DNA from: Paludibacteraceae bacterium
GTDB lineage: Bacteria > Bacteroidota > Bacteroidia > Bacteroidales > Paludibacteraceae
NCBI GenBank assembly: GCA_017551025.1
Contig: JAFZNG010000014.1
Location: 44,799-108,798, forward strand
DNA length: 64,000 nucleotides
Reading direction: 5' to 3'
Both the position numbers and the translations under genes were made by a program. Under the pieces are notes generated by a model. That model ran no database searches. It was not told where the DNA came from and saw only the letters and a list, made by a program, of their open reading frames with translations. Position 1 is the first letter of the stretch. Every line of letters starts with the position of its first letter. Positions 7,497 through 15,833 of this stretch are shown here, in pieces.

Positions 7497-9243
7497 ACGC
7501 GAAGGCATCGTATTTGCCTCTCTGCTCACGTTTCTGCTGCTACCCAACCTGGTGGGTACGTTCGCAGCACAAGACCTGCTGACCGTAGGGCAACGTATCA
7601 TCTATTTGATTACCTCGTTGGCGTTGTACGGTCTGGGATTGACCGTGCTGAAGCGTCGTACGTTTCTATACGTTGCCTCGGCGGGTTTGCTGCTCTCGGC
7701 CATCGACCTGGTCCACCTGATTATCAACGGTGCCACCACCTCGTTGCTGTTCGTATTTACGATTATCAAGTCAGAGAAAGGTGAGTTTCTGGAGCTGCTC
7801 TCCACCTACTGGTTTGTACTCATCATCTTCTTTGCCTTATGGGGAGTCTATTACTACCTGGCTCATCGCTATATTCGTCAGGAATATATCGCACCGCTAC
7901 GTCCTCGTTTGTGGGCGCTTGGCATCATCGTGCTCTTTTTCATAAGTACGATAGTAGGACTGAAACTAAGGCCTAAGTTCTGGAACATGTTCAACTTCCG
8001 CGGTCAGGACATGCGTACGGCTGCCTGGGTGGGAGCGGAGAAAGCCTGCCCGATAAACATGTGTCTGTCGATGTATAACATCGTAGATCTGGCCTGTCAG
8101 ATTAGTGCGCAGAAAGCCGAACTGAGTGATTTCCGCTTCGGAGCAGAATACGTGCCGAGTCGTCCCAGACGCGTGCTGCATAACGAGCCTATTGTGGTCT
8201 TTCTCATAGGCGAGACCTCGCGCTACGACCACTGGCAGATCAACGGGTACGAACGCGAAACATCCCCCTGTCTGATGGCGCGCGACTCGGCCGAGATGAT
8301 CTCGTTTGACTCGATCTATTCCGTAGCCAACCTCACGACGGTTTCCGTACCCTTTATCCTCTCGCGTGCCACGCCGCACGACAAAGAGTTGTACCTGCAC
8401 GAAGCCTCGGTCGTGGATGCCTTCCACGAGGCTGGTTACCATACGGCATGGATAGCCGACCAGAGTTTTAACAACCATTTCCTGATGCGTATCGCCGAGA
8501 ACTGCGACTACCGCAAGTATGTCAGCGACCCGGGCACGGAGAGCTTTGTAGATACGGTGCTGCTCGCACCGCTGCGCACCGTACTCCAAGACCCCGAGAC
8601 GCCGCAGTTCGTTGCGTTGCATTCGCTCGGTTGCCACTTCAAGTACTCGGCCCGTTATCCCGAGTCGTTTCAACGGTATACGCCCGATATGAATGGTATG
8701 GATATACGTGCGCTATTTGACAAGGCCGGTAGTACCGATGCCGAAGGATTGGCACGCCTCAAGCCGGAGAATATCACCGCCTATCGCAACCTCAAGGCCA
8801 TCCTCGTCAATTCGTACGACAACGCCATCCTCTTTACCGACTACTTCATCGACCGCGTCATTCGCGAACTGGAGCAGACCGAGCGTCCGGCCGTGCTGGT
8901 ATATGTAGGTGATCACGGTGAGAACCTGCTGGACGACGAGAAGCATATGTTCCTCCACGGTACGTATGCCGGCAGTTACTACGAGTACCACGTGCCGCTG
9001 TTCGTCTGGACCAGTCCGCAGTACCGCAAACGCTATCCCGAGAAAGTGGAGGCACTGCGCCGGAACAGCCGAAAACAGACTTCCACCATGTGTATCTTCT
9101 ACTCGCTGCTCGACCTGGGCGAAGTAACACTACCAAGCCGGTGTCCGCAACTCTCTATTGCCGACACACTCATGCAACCGATGGATACCGTTTGGGGATT
9201 GGATGCCAACCTGCTACCGATGCCTATTCCTACCCGACCTTAA
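7489..9243 (+). CDS. EptA-like phosphoethanolamine transferase (sulfatase superfamily)
   Basis: Inner-membrane protein with about five N-terminal membrane segments (to about residue 165) and a periplasmic sulfatase-fold domain, as in EptA/CptA lipid A or core phosphoethanolamine transferases. Seen: nucleophile Thr in GETSRYDHW, the metal motif YVGDHGENL, and KHMFLHGT. The start is the ATG at 7489 that overlaps the ldcA stop; a start at 7462 is possible but less likely. The C-terminus overlaps the convergent gene at 9240 by 4 bases. Acceptor (lipid A or another glycan) is unknown. Confidence 0.85.
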   Translation: MTKREGIVFASLLTFLLLPNLVGTFAAQDLLTVGQRIIYLITSLALYGLGLTVLKRRTFLYVASAGLLLSAIDLVHLIINGATTSLLFVFTIIKSEKGEFLELLSTYWFVLIIFFALWGVYYYLAHRYIRQEYIAPLRPRLWALGIIVLFFISTIVGLKLRPKFWNMFNFRGQDMRTAAWVGAEKACPINMCLSMYNIVDLACQISAQKAELSDFRFGAEYVPSRPRRVLHNEPIVVFLIGETSRYDHWQINGYERETSPCLMARDSAEMISFDSIYSVANLTTVSVPFILSRATPHDKELYLHEASVVDAFHEAGYHTAWIADQSFNNHFLMRIAENCDYRKYVSDPGTESFVDTVLLAPLRTVLQDPETPQFVALHSLGCHFKYSARYPESFQRYTPDMNGMDIRALFDKAGSTDAEGLARLKPENITAYRNLKAILVNSYDNAILFTDYFIDRVIRELEQTERPAVLVYVGDHGENLLDDEKHMFLHGTYAGSYYEYHVPLFVWTSPQYRKRYPEKVEALRRNSRKQTSTMCIFYSLLDLGEVTLPSRCPQLSIADTLMQPMDTVWGLDANLLPMPIPTRP

Positions 9244-9734
9244 TCGTCGAGTTTCTCATCGCTATGCCGTATCTCGCGCAAGAGACTTTTGCGCGTCAGC
9301 ACCATGGCTTCGATTACCACGGCCGGCAGGATAGCTGCCAGGTTGGGGTATAGCGTGGGGAACCACTCATTGGAGATCTTGACAGCATAGAATATCATAA
9401 ACGCGTAGTACGATCCGGCGACCAGTACGGTAACCAGCGAGAGCCAGATACGCCAACGGTCGCTAAAGAAGCAGAGCAGGCAAAGCACGGATAAGGCGAT
9501 CATGGCCAGGTTGGTATAATACAGTCCCTTGACCGATACAACCCCTACCAACACGCGTTCGTTGGTCTCAAAATCAGTCTGCCAGGCGTAGAAGTTCTTC
9601 TGGTCCATTTCATAGGTACGATTCGACACAATACCTTTGTCGCCTTGGAACTCGAAGACGGGTACGTAACGCAGCGTCATCGCGGCCGCTATCGCCACGA
9701 ACATAAACAACCAACGCTTAAAAATATCGCTCAT
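9240..9734 (-). CDS. four-helix membrane protein, DUF4293-like
   Basis: 164 residues with four hydrophobic segments (about 8-20, 70-88, 94-115, 125-145) and a long first loop holding YEMDQKNFYAWQTDFETNERV. Layout and loop position resemble the Bacteroidetes DUF4293 family; the match is from memory, function unknown. Its own promoter (9762-9793) is interleaved with that of pepD. Tail-to-tail overlap of 4 bases with the EptA-like gene. Confidence 0.7.
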   Translation of the reverse strand: MSDIFKRWLFMFVAIAAAMTLRYVPVFEFQGDKGIVSNRTYEMDQKNFYAWQTDFETNERVLVGVVSVKGLYYTNLAMIALSVLCLLCFFSDRWRIWLSLVTVLVAGSYYAFMIFYAVKISNEWFPTLYPNLAAILPAVVIEAMVLTRKSLLREIRHSDEKLDD

Positions 9735-9761
9735 ACAATGCTTTTTTGTTCAATTCGGCTG

Positions 9762-9793
9762 CAAAGATATAAAATTTTTGGCATATTCACAAA
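9762..9793 (-). promoter_or_regulatory. promoter of the DUF4293-like gene
   Basis: -33 TTTG (9790-9793) and -7 TATCTTTG (9762-9769) on the minus strand, 20-base spacer; overlaps the pepD promoter on the other strand. Confidence 0.8.
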
Positions 9794-9808
9794 TATTTCG
9801 TATCTTTG
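9777..9808 (+). promoter_or_regulatory. promoter of pepD
   Basis: -33 TTTG 9777-9780, 20 bases, -7 TATCTTTG 9801-9808. Each promoter's -33 lies in the other's spacer. Confidence 0.8.
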
Positions 9809-9859
9809 TAGGCGGATTTTGAGAAAATTCATAAAATGACACCATAAAAAACTACAGCA

Positions 9860-11311
9860 ATGGCAACTGACAAAACATCCCAAGTCTTTGACATCTTTGC
9901 GCAAATCAACCAGGTGCCTCGTCCGTCGAAGCACGAGGAGCGCATTAGTAAGTGGCTGCAGGACTTTGCAGCCGAGCACGGTATTGAGTGTATCGCCGAC
10001 GAGGCGATGAACGTCATCATGCGTGTACCCGCTACGCCCGGTTATGAGGACCATGAGGGCGTTATCCTGCAGGCACACATGGATATGGTCTGCGAGAAGA
10101 ACGGCGACGTCAAGCACGACTTCATGAACGACCCGATCCAGACCTACGTGGACGGCGAGTGGCTCAAGGCGAAAGGCACGACCCTCGGTGCAGACGATGG
10201 CATCGGTATATCTATGGCGCTGGCAGCCATTACCGACAAGGAACTGAAGCACCCCGCTATCGAGTGCCTCTTCACGGTGGACGAGGAGACCGGACTGACC
10301 GGCGCGATGCAACTGAAGGACGGCATGCTGCGCGGCCGTCGGCTCATCAACCTCGACTCGGAGGACGACGGCCAGATCTTCATCGGTTGTGCCGGCGGTA
10401 TCGATACGCTCGCTCGTATGAAATACGAGCCAATTCAAAATTCAAAATTAAAAATTCAAAATTCATTAGCCATCCGCTTATCGGTAAGCGGACTGATGGG
10501 CGGTCACTCGGGCGATGATATCAACAAGGGTCGCGCGAACGCCAACCAACTGTTGGTATGGTTCCTGGCACGTATCTGGCCGCAGACCGAGGTGCAACTG
10601 GCGCGCATCAACGGCGGCAACCTGCGCAACGCCATCGCCCGCGAGGCGGAGGCCGTACTGACCGTTCCGATGGCGTATAAGGAGCAGATCCGTATCGAGT
10701 GGAACCACTTCACGGCTCAGATGGAACAGGTGTTCGGCCAGGTAGAGAAAGACATGCGGCTGGAACTGGAGACCACAGACATGCCCGAGGAGTTTATCCC
10801 GGCTGAGAAAGCCTACCGCCTCATCATGGCGCTCTGCGAGTGCCCGCACGGCATGATCGCCATGAGCAAAGACATGCCCGGACTGGTAGAGACGAGTACC
10901 AACCTCGCGTCGATTAAAATGAAGGAAGGATATATCGAAGTGAATACCTCACAGCGTTCGTCTATCGAGGCCAGCAAGCACCACCTGAAGTGGGCGGTAG
11001 AGCAGGCTCTCTCGATGGCATGCGACGAAGTGACCCACGGCGACGGTTATCCGGGTTGGGCACCGAATCCCAAATCCGCCTTGCTGGAGATCACGAAAGC
11101 GGCCTACGAAGAACTCTTCAAGGCTGAACCCAAGGTGCTGGCTATCCATGCCGGACTGGAGTGTGGTCTGTTCCTGGAGAAATACCCGTACCTGGATATG
11201 GTCTCGATCGGTCCGCAAATGTACGGTGTCCACTCGCCCCAAGAGCGTCTGTCGATTCCGAGTACGGAGCGTTGCTACCAATGGCTTATCAGCGTTTTGG
11301 AGAAACTCTGA
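9860..11311 (+). CDS. pepD: aminoacyl-histidine dipeptidase (peptidase family M20)
   Basis: Cytosolic zinc dipeptidase of broad specificity (carnosinase-type PepD). 483 residues, usual length. Metal and catalytic residues are visible in LQAHMDMVCEKN, GADDGIG, DEETGLTGA and NLDSEDDGQ; the C-terminal His lies in YGVHSPQERLSI. A heptamer array (10431-10465) is read in frame as a PIQNSKLKIQNS segment at about residues 191-202, at the junction between catalytic and lid domains. The stop is followed by copy 2 of the GACCGC element and a terminator. Confidence 0.93.
   Translation: MATDKTSQVFDIFAQINQVPRPSKHEERISKWLQDFAAEHGIECIADEAMNVIMRVPATPGYEDHEGVILQAHMDMVCEKNGDVKHDFMNDPIQTYVDGEWLKAKGTTLGADDGIGISMALAAITDKELKHPAIECLFTVDEETGLTGAMQLKDGMLRGRRLINLDSEDDGQIFIGCAGGIDTLARMKYEPIQNSKLKIQNSLAIRLSVSGLMGGHSGDDINKGRANANQLLVWFLARIWPQTEVQLARINGGNLRNAIAREAEAVLTVPMAYKEQIRIEWNHFTAQMEQVFGQVEKDMRLELETTDMPEEFIPAEKAYRLIMALCECPHGMIAMSKDMPGLVETSTNLASIKMKEGYIEVNTSQRSSIEASKHHLKWAVEQALSMACDEVTHGDGYPGWAPNPKSALLEITKAAYEELFKAEPKVLAIHAGLECGLFLEKYPYLDMVSIGPQMYGVHSPQERLSIPSTERCYQWLISVLEKL
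10431..10465. repeat. in-frame heptamer array in pepD
   Basis: Five heptamers of the type AAATTCA (caattca, aaattca, aaattaa, aaattca, aaattca). Confidence 0.9.
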
Positions 11312-11312
11312 T

Positions 11313-11370
11313 TTAGACCGGCCTGCGGCCTGAAGGAAAAAAGACCGCTTCGCTAAAAGACAAAAGATCA
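11313..11370. repeat. GACCGC/CGCTTCGCT dispersed element, copy 2
   Basis: TTAGACCGGCCTGCGGCCTG, purine run, GACCGCTTCGCTAAAAGA; aligned with copy 1 at 6543-6600 and likewise immediately after a stop codon. Confidence 0.8.
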
Positions 11371-11414
11371 AAAAATAAGGAGCTGCTCGGCATGAGCAAC
11401 TCCTTATTTTTATA
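11370..11414. terminator. bidirectional terminator between pepD and secDF
   Basis: Stem AAAATAAGGAG / CTCCTTATTTT with an inner TGCTC / GAGCA stem; A-run on the left and T-run on the right, so it can stop both converging transcripts. Confidence 0.9.
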
Positions 11415-11432
11415 CGCATACGCGTGCGCGCA

Positions 11433-14400
11433 TTACTTCTTGAGCGCCTTCTTCTCCTTGCGCAATTGACGTGCGCGTTGGATATCAAAGGCAATCGGCG
11501 AAGCGATGAATACGGACGAATACGTACCTACGATCACACCCATCAACAGGGCGAATACGAAGCCACGGATGGTCTCACCGCCGAAGCAGAAGATAGCCAA
11601 CAATACCACGAACGTAGACATAGAGGTAGAGAACGTACGGCTCAGCGTGTTGTTGAGCGCAGCGTTGATATTCTCCTCACGAGCACGCTTCGGATAGAGG
11701 CGGTTGTACTCACGTACACGGTCGAAGATGACCACGGTATCGTTGATCGAATAACCGATGACGGTTAGGATAGCAGCGATAAACGACTGGTCGATCTCCA
11801 TAGAGAACGGCATGATCTTCCAGAGGATAGCATACAGACCAAGAATGATAACCGTATCGTGTGCCAATGCAGCCAGTGCACCTACCGAGTATGCGAAGTT
11901 GCGGAAACGCAACAGGATATACAGGAAGATAACTACCAGCGCAGCCAACACAGCCCAAACGGCAGCGGTCTTGATATCGTCAGCGATAGCCGGACCTACC
12001 TTCTGCGACTGCATGATACCTACCTCCGGATTCACCAGCGTAGAGCGGAAGTCGTCGAACGGAATCTCCTCCTTGAGGAACTGCTTCGTACCGTCGTAGA
12101 TCATCTGCTCGATCTGCTCGTCGATGGCAGCCGACTGATCCTTGATCATGTAGTTGGTCGAGATACGTACCTGGTTGTCGTCACCGATCGTGATAACGTT
12201 GAGCGAATAGGTATCATCGCCCTGCAGGTTCTGACGGAACAGGCCGTCGAGCGAAGCCTTGACAGCCTCGGTGGAAACCGGCTGGTCATAGCGAACGATA
12301 TAGTTGCGTCCACCCGAGAAGTCGATACCCAGGTTCAGCTTACCGAAGATATGCGGATCCAGACCCAGGATAGCTACGATAACGAGCACGCTCGATACGA
12401 TGTAAGCCACCTTGCGCAGACCTACGAAGTTAACCTTCGCATTCTGCAGGAAGTTCTTCATCAGCGCGGTCGTGAACGGCAGCTCCTTAGCGTCCTCACG
12501 GTTAGCATACGCCTCGAGCAACCAGCGGGTGATGAACACGGCGGTTACGAACGACGTTACGATACCGATCATGTACGTTACGGCGAAGCCCTTGATCGGA
12601 CCCGTACCGAAGATAGCCAGGATGGCACCCGTTAAGAACGAGGTTACGTTGGAGTCCACGATAGCCGAGATAGCACCCTGGAAACCGTCGGTAATAGCCT
12701 GACGCATCTTCTTGCCGCCACGCAGCTCCTCACGGATACGCTCGTAGATCAGCACGTTGGCATCCACGGCACAACCCATGGTCAGCACGATACCGGCAAT
12801 ACCCGGCAGGGTCAGTACGGCCGAGAACGATGCGAGCACACCTACCAGCAGGAAGACGTTGCACAGCAGCGCGAAGTCGGCAATCAGACCCGGGATCAGA
12901 CCGTAGTAGAAAATCATATAGAGCAGGATGAGGCAGAAGCCGAGCACAAAGCTCCAGAGACCTGCCTGGATAGCCTCGCGACCCAGCGACGGACCTACAA
13001 CATCCTCCTGGATAATACGTGCCGGAGCCGGCATCTTACCCGACTTGAGGGTGTTGGCCAAGTCCTTTGCCTCTTCTACGGTGAAGTTACCCGTGATCTG
13101 GCTCTGTCCACCGGAGATCTCGTTTTGTACGGTCGGGAACGAATATACATAGCCGTCCAGCACGATGGCTACCGACTTACCGATATTCTCCTTCGTAATA
13201 CGCTGCCAAGCCTTCGCACCGTCAGCGTTCATCGACATCGATACATTGGCATAAGCGCTGGTCTGCGAGAAGTCTGCGCGGGCGTCGGTTACGACGTTAC
13301 CCTCCAGGCTGGCACGACCGTTATGGCCCTTCAGAGCTACCAACTGATAGTAAGCGTTGGCATTGTCGATGGCCTTAACCGTCCAACGGAACGTAAGGTC
13401 GCTCGGCAGGATCTGACGTGCCTGCGGACCGGTCAACATAGCGTTGATCTTACCCGTATCCGTAGCATGGGCAATACCTACTACCGGACTCGGGATCACC
13501 TGACCGTCGCCGCTCACGTTGAGCTGCATCTTGGCGAACAGCGGGTGGTTCTTGCGGAACTCCTCTGCGTTCTGCTCAGCCTCAGCCGTGCTGTCGTTCT
13601 TGACAGCCTCTTTCAGGCCTGCCAGGTCAGACGCCATCGTGTCGGTCGCTACCTGCTCAGCCTCAGCTACCTCTGCCGGAGCCTCAGCCTTTACGGTATC
13701 GTCCGCAGCGATGGTCTTCACCAGTTCGCCGTCCAGACGCTCCAGGTTGGAGTAGATCTCCGTCAGGTTATAGGTCTCCCAGAACTCGAGGTTAGCCGAA
13801 CCCTGGAGCAGTTTACGTACACGCTCCGGCTCCTTGATACCCGGCAATTCGATGAGGATACGACCCGTCTGCGAGAGACGCTGGATATTCGGCTGAACCA
13901 CACCAAAGCGGTCGATACGCGTACGCAGCACGTTGAACGAATTGGTGATGGCTGCATCTACCTCCTCGCGGAGCACGGCAGCTACCTCCTCGTTGGTCGA
14001 GGTGCTGGTGATGCGGTTGTTCATGTCCGGCGTAGAGAAGATACCGGCCAGCTGAATCTGCGGGTCGATCTCCTGATACGACTCCACGAACAGCGTCACG
14101 AAGTCCTTACCACTGTTTTCCTGCTTCTCGGCAGCACGCTCGAGGGCACGGTTGAAGTTCTCGCTCGGATTCTCAGCAGCCAGTGCGCGGATAATACCCG
14201 ACACCTCTACCTCCATCGTCACGTTCATACCGCCCTTCAAGTCCAGACCGAGGTTAATCTCTTTCTCGCGGCACTCCTTCAGGGTGTAACCAAACCATAC
14301 TTTCTCCAAGGCCAGCGAATCCTGATAACGCGTCAGACGAATCGAATCGCCGTCGGCATACTCAGCAGCCGCCTTGTCGTAATGGCTGGTCACAAAGGAG

Positions 14401-14483
14401 AAGGAGAGATAAAAAGCACATGTCAGCACCAGCAAAGCGGCCAGACAAAATGCCAATTTCCGTACAATTCCTTTGTTGTTCAT
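11433..14483 (-). CDS. secDF: protein translocase SecDF fusion
   Basis: Inner-membrane, proton-driven helper of SecYEG that pulls exported proteins across. 1016 residues join SecD and SecF, as usual in Bacteroidetes. SecD part: NLGLDLKGGMNV near the N-terminus, large periplasmic domain, membrane block with IVLTMGCAVDANVLIYERIREE (split over the TM4 motif). SecF part: NLGIDFSGGRNYIVRY and GYSINDTVVIFDRVRE. The periplasmic region carries an Ala/Glu-rich insert (about residues 265-315). It has its own promoter and a roughly 100-base leader. Confidence 0.95.
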   Translation of the reverse strand: MNNKGIVRKLAFCLAALLVLTCAFYLSFSFVTSHYDKAAAEYADGDSIRLTRYQDSLALEKVWFGYTLKECREKEINLGLDLKGGMNVTMEVEVSGIIRALAAENPSENFNRALERAAEKQENSGKDFVTLFVESYQEIDPQIQLAGIFSTPDMNNRITSTSTNEEVAAVLREEVDAAITNSFNVLRTRIDRFGVVQPNIQRLSQTGRILIELPGIKEPERVRKLLQGSANLEFWETYNLTEIYSNLERLDGELVKTIAADDTVKAEAPAEVAEAEQVATDTMASDLAGLKEAVKNDSTAEAEQNAEEFRKNHPLFAKMQLNVSGDGQVIPSPVVGIAHATDTGKINAMLTGPQARQILPSDLTFRWTVKAIDNANAYYQLVALKGHNGRASLEGNVVTDARADFSQTSAYANVSMSMNADGAKAWQRITKENIGKSVAIVLDGYVYSFPTVQNEISGGQSQITGNFTVEEAKDLANTLKSGKMPAPARIIQEDVVGPSLGREAIQAGLWSFVLGFCLILLYMIFYYGLIPGLIADFALLCNVFLLVGVLASFSAVLTLPGIAGIVLTMGCAVDANVLIYERIREELRGGKKMRQAITDGFQGAISAIVDSNVTSFLTGAILAIFGTGPIKGFAVTYMIGIVTSFVTAVFITRWLLEAYANREDAKELPFTTALMKNFLQNAKVNFVGLRKVAYIVSSVLVIVAILGLDPHIFGKLNLGIDFSGGRNYIVRYDQPVSTEAVKASLDGLFRQNLQGDDTYSLNVITIGDDNQVRISTNYMIKDQSAAIDEQIEQMIYDGTKQFLKEEIPFDDFRSTLVNPEVGIMQSQKVGPAIADDIKTAAVWAVLAALVVIFLYILLRFRNFAYSVGALAALAHDTVIILGLYAILWKIMPFSMEIDQSFIAAILTVIGYSINDTVVIFDRVREYNRLYPKRAREENINAALNNTLSRTFSTSMSTFVVLLAIFCFGGETIRGFVFALLMGVIVGTYSSVFIASPIAFDIQRARQLRKEKKALKK

Positions 14484-14587
14484 AATGATTTTTGTTAGTA
14501 TTTTTTGATTTTATTTTTCCTTGTTTTACTCGCGCGAAAAAACGCGCACAACGTACGCGTAAGTGCACACGAGCGCAAAATCGGCTG

Positions 14588-14619
14588 CAAAGGTACAAAA
14601 AAAATACGATATACGCAAA
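14588..14619 (-). promoter_or_regulatory. promoter of secDF
   Basis: -33 TTTG (14616-14619) extended by CGTATATC, -7 TACCTTTG (14588-14595), 20-base spacer. The -33 lies in the loop between AAAAATACG and CGTATTTTT arms, which may also end the gtrA transcript. The leader holds GCGCG/CGCGC arms. Confidence 0.85.
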
Positions 14620-14661
14620 AAAAATCCGTATTTTTGTCAAAAAACCTAGTTTTTCAGGGTC

Positions 14662-15156
14662 TTACCGGCGAAATGAGTAGTATTTCTGGCCAAAGAAACT
14701 GACCAAAACGGTGATCAACGTGATAACCACCTTGCTCGGCGTAGGATACCAACCCAGCACCTCCACACATAGCTTCAGACCTACGTAGTTGATGAGCAGA
14801 TTGACCGCTACGATCAGGACATACCGCACGAGCTGACGTGCCCCGTGCAAGGTGGACTGCGTGAAGGTTACGTACTTATTCAACCAAAAACCCGTCAGCA
14901 GCGTAATCGGAAACACGATACACAGCGTCGCGATATGCGGGGTGAGACAAAGTTGAAAGTTAAAAGTTGAGAGTTGAAAGTATACCAAGTCGTGCCCTAT
15001 AACAAAGTTATAGATCAGAAAATACAGCAACCAGTCCAGCACCATGTTTCCACCTCCGCAGGCGGCATAGCGGAACATCTCTTCCGGCAGAAACTTCCGG
15101 AAGGGCGGATAAAAGAAGTCGATGACTTTCGTAATCAATTGGGCTAGTTTTCGCAT
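14662..15156 (-). CDS. GtrA-like membrane protein
   Basis: Four-helix membrane protein of the GtrA family (164 residues), usually linked to movement of polyprenyl-linked sugars or to surface glycosylation. Seen: FRYAACGGGNMVLDW in helix 1, GFWLNKYVTF between helices 2 and 3, and a C-terminal FFGQKYYSFRR, all typical. Residues 58-70 (VYFQLSTFNFQL) come from a heptamer array (14949-14983) placed in the loop between helices 1 and 2. Own promoter at 15178; no glycan genes adjacent. Confidence 0.85.
   Translation of the reverse strand: MRKLAQLITKVIDFFYPPFRKFLPEEMFRYAACGGGNMVLDWLLYFLIYNFVIGHDLVYFQLSTFNFQLCLTPHIATLCIVFPITLLTGFWLNKYVTFTQSTLHGARQLVRYVLIVAVNLLINYVGLKLCVEVLGWYPTPSKVVITLITVLVSFFGQKYYSFRR
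14949..14983. repeat. in-frame heptamer array in the gtrA-like gene
   Basis: Five heptamers of the type AAAGTTG (aaagttg, aaagtta, aaagttg, agagttg, aaagtat). Confidence 0.9.
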
Positions 15157-15177
15157 CGCTGGTCAATTTTCAGGCTG

Positions 15178-15209
15178 CAAAGGTACGACTTTTTTTTGGA
15201 TTATGCAAG
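15178..15209 (-). promoter_or_regulatory. promoter of the gtrA-like gene
   Basis: -7 TACCTTTG (15178-15185) and -33 CTTG (15206-15209) on the minus strand, 20-base spacer. Confidence 0.7.
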
Positions 15210-15257
15210 AAAATGGCGATTTTTATCGGTTAAAAACGACCAAAAACGACCAAAATC

Positions 15258-15318
15258 TAAAATCACGGGATATATACAAAGTATATATAGGATGGGGTGG
15301 GATACGAGATTGACTCGG
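15258..15318. repeat. dispersed ~60-base repeat, copy 2
   Basis: Second copy of the element at 3153-3212: AAAATCACGGG, ATATATAC/GTATATAT hairpin, GGGTGGGATACG, GATTGAC. Confidence 0.8.
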
Positions 15319-15833
15319 TAATGTATAACGAATATATAACAAGCACTAAGAACCATTAACGCTGATTTTTCGAACACTGCGTTCGAAAGAAAAAAATGAC
15401 ATGACCGGATTGACCGTTTTGACCAGATCGAGATATAGAAACGGTCAATCCGGTCAAAACGGTCAGTGCAAAAAATATGCTTGATACTCTTGAGACAGTT
15501 GAGATAGTAGGCTATGGTCCAAATCAGATTTGGCGGAAGGAAAGAAAGAGGAAAAACCGGAATATGATTCCGGGCTAATGGACAAAGGGAAAAAATGACA
15601 TGAGAAAAGTGAGAAAAGTGAGAAATTCTCTAAATTCTCACTTTTCTCATAGTAAAAATAAAACAATGCCATCACCGGCCGCAAACATGCGACCTGTAGC
15701 GGCATTGTGGTAAAACTGAAGTAAACGCGAAGTGTCTCAACTGTATCAACTATCTCATGGTAAAAAAAATAGTCGTCCTAGACCGTCTAGAGCGTTGCAC
15801 TATACTAGAGAGCTAGAGACGATTATTACAATA
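15319..15833. other. repeat-rich spacer without a gene
   Basis: No supported gene. It contains an 18-bp perfect inverted repeat (15402-15419 with 15439-15456), a CCGGAAT/ATTCCGG hairpin (15557-15573), a 15-bp inverted repeat (15610-15624 with 15635-15649), two mutually inverted heptamer-type stretches (15481-15508 and 15732-15757, TTGAGA/TCTCAA) and several CTAGA boxes near 15778-15818. GACC boxes repeat every nine bases at 15403, 15412 and 15421. Confidence 0.7.

Noticed and set aside
13125-14498. 457-codon open frame opposite secDF
   Set aside because: Antisense shadow; secDF motifs are complete on the other strand.
15258-15318. insertion sequence remnant
   Set aside because: No transposase frame or clear terminal repeats were found; kept only as a dispersed repeat.
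15319-15833. CRISPR array
   Set aside because: Repeats are inverted, of unequal length and without regular spacers; no cas genes in the window.
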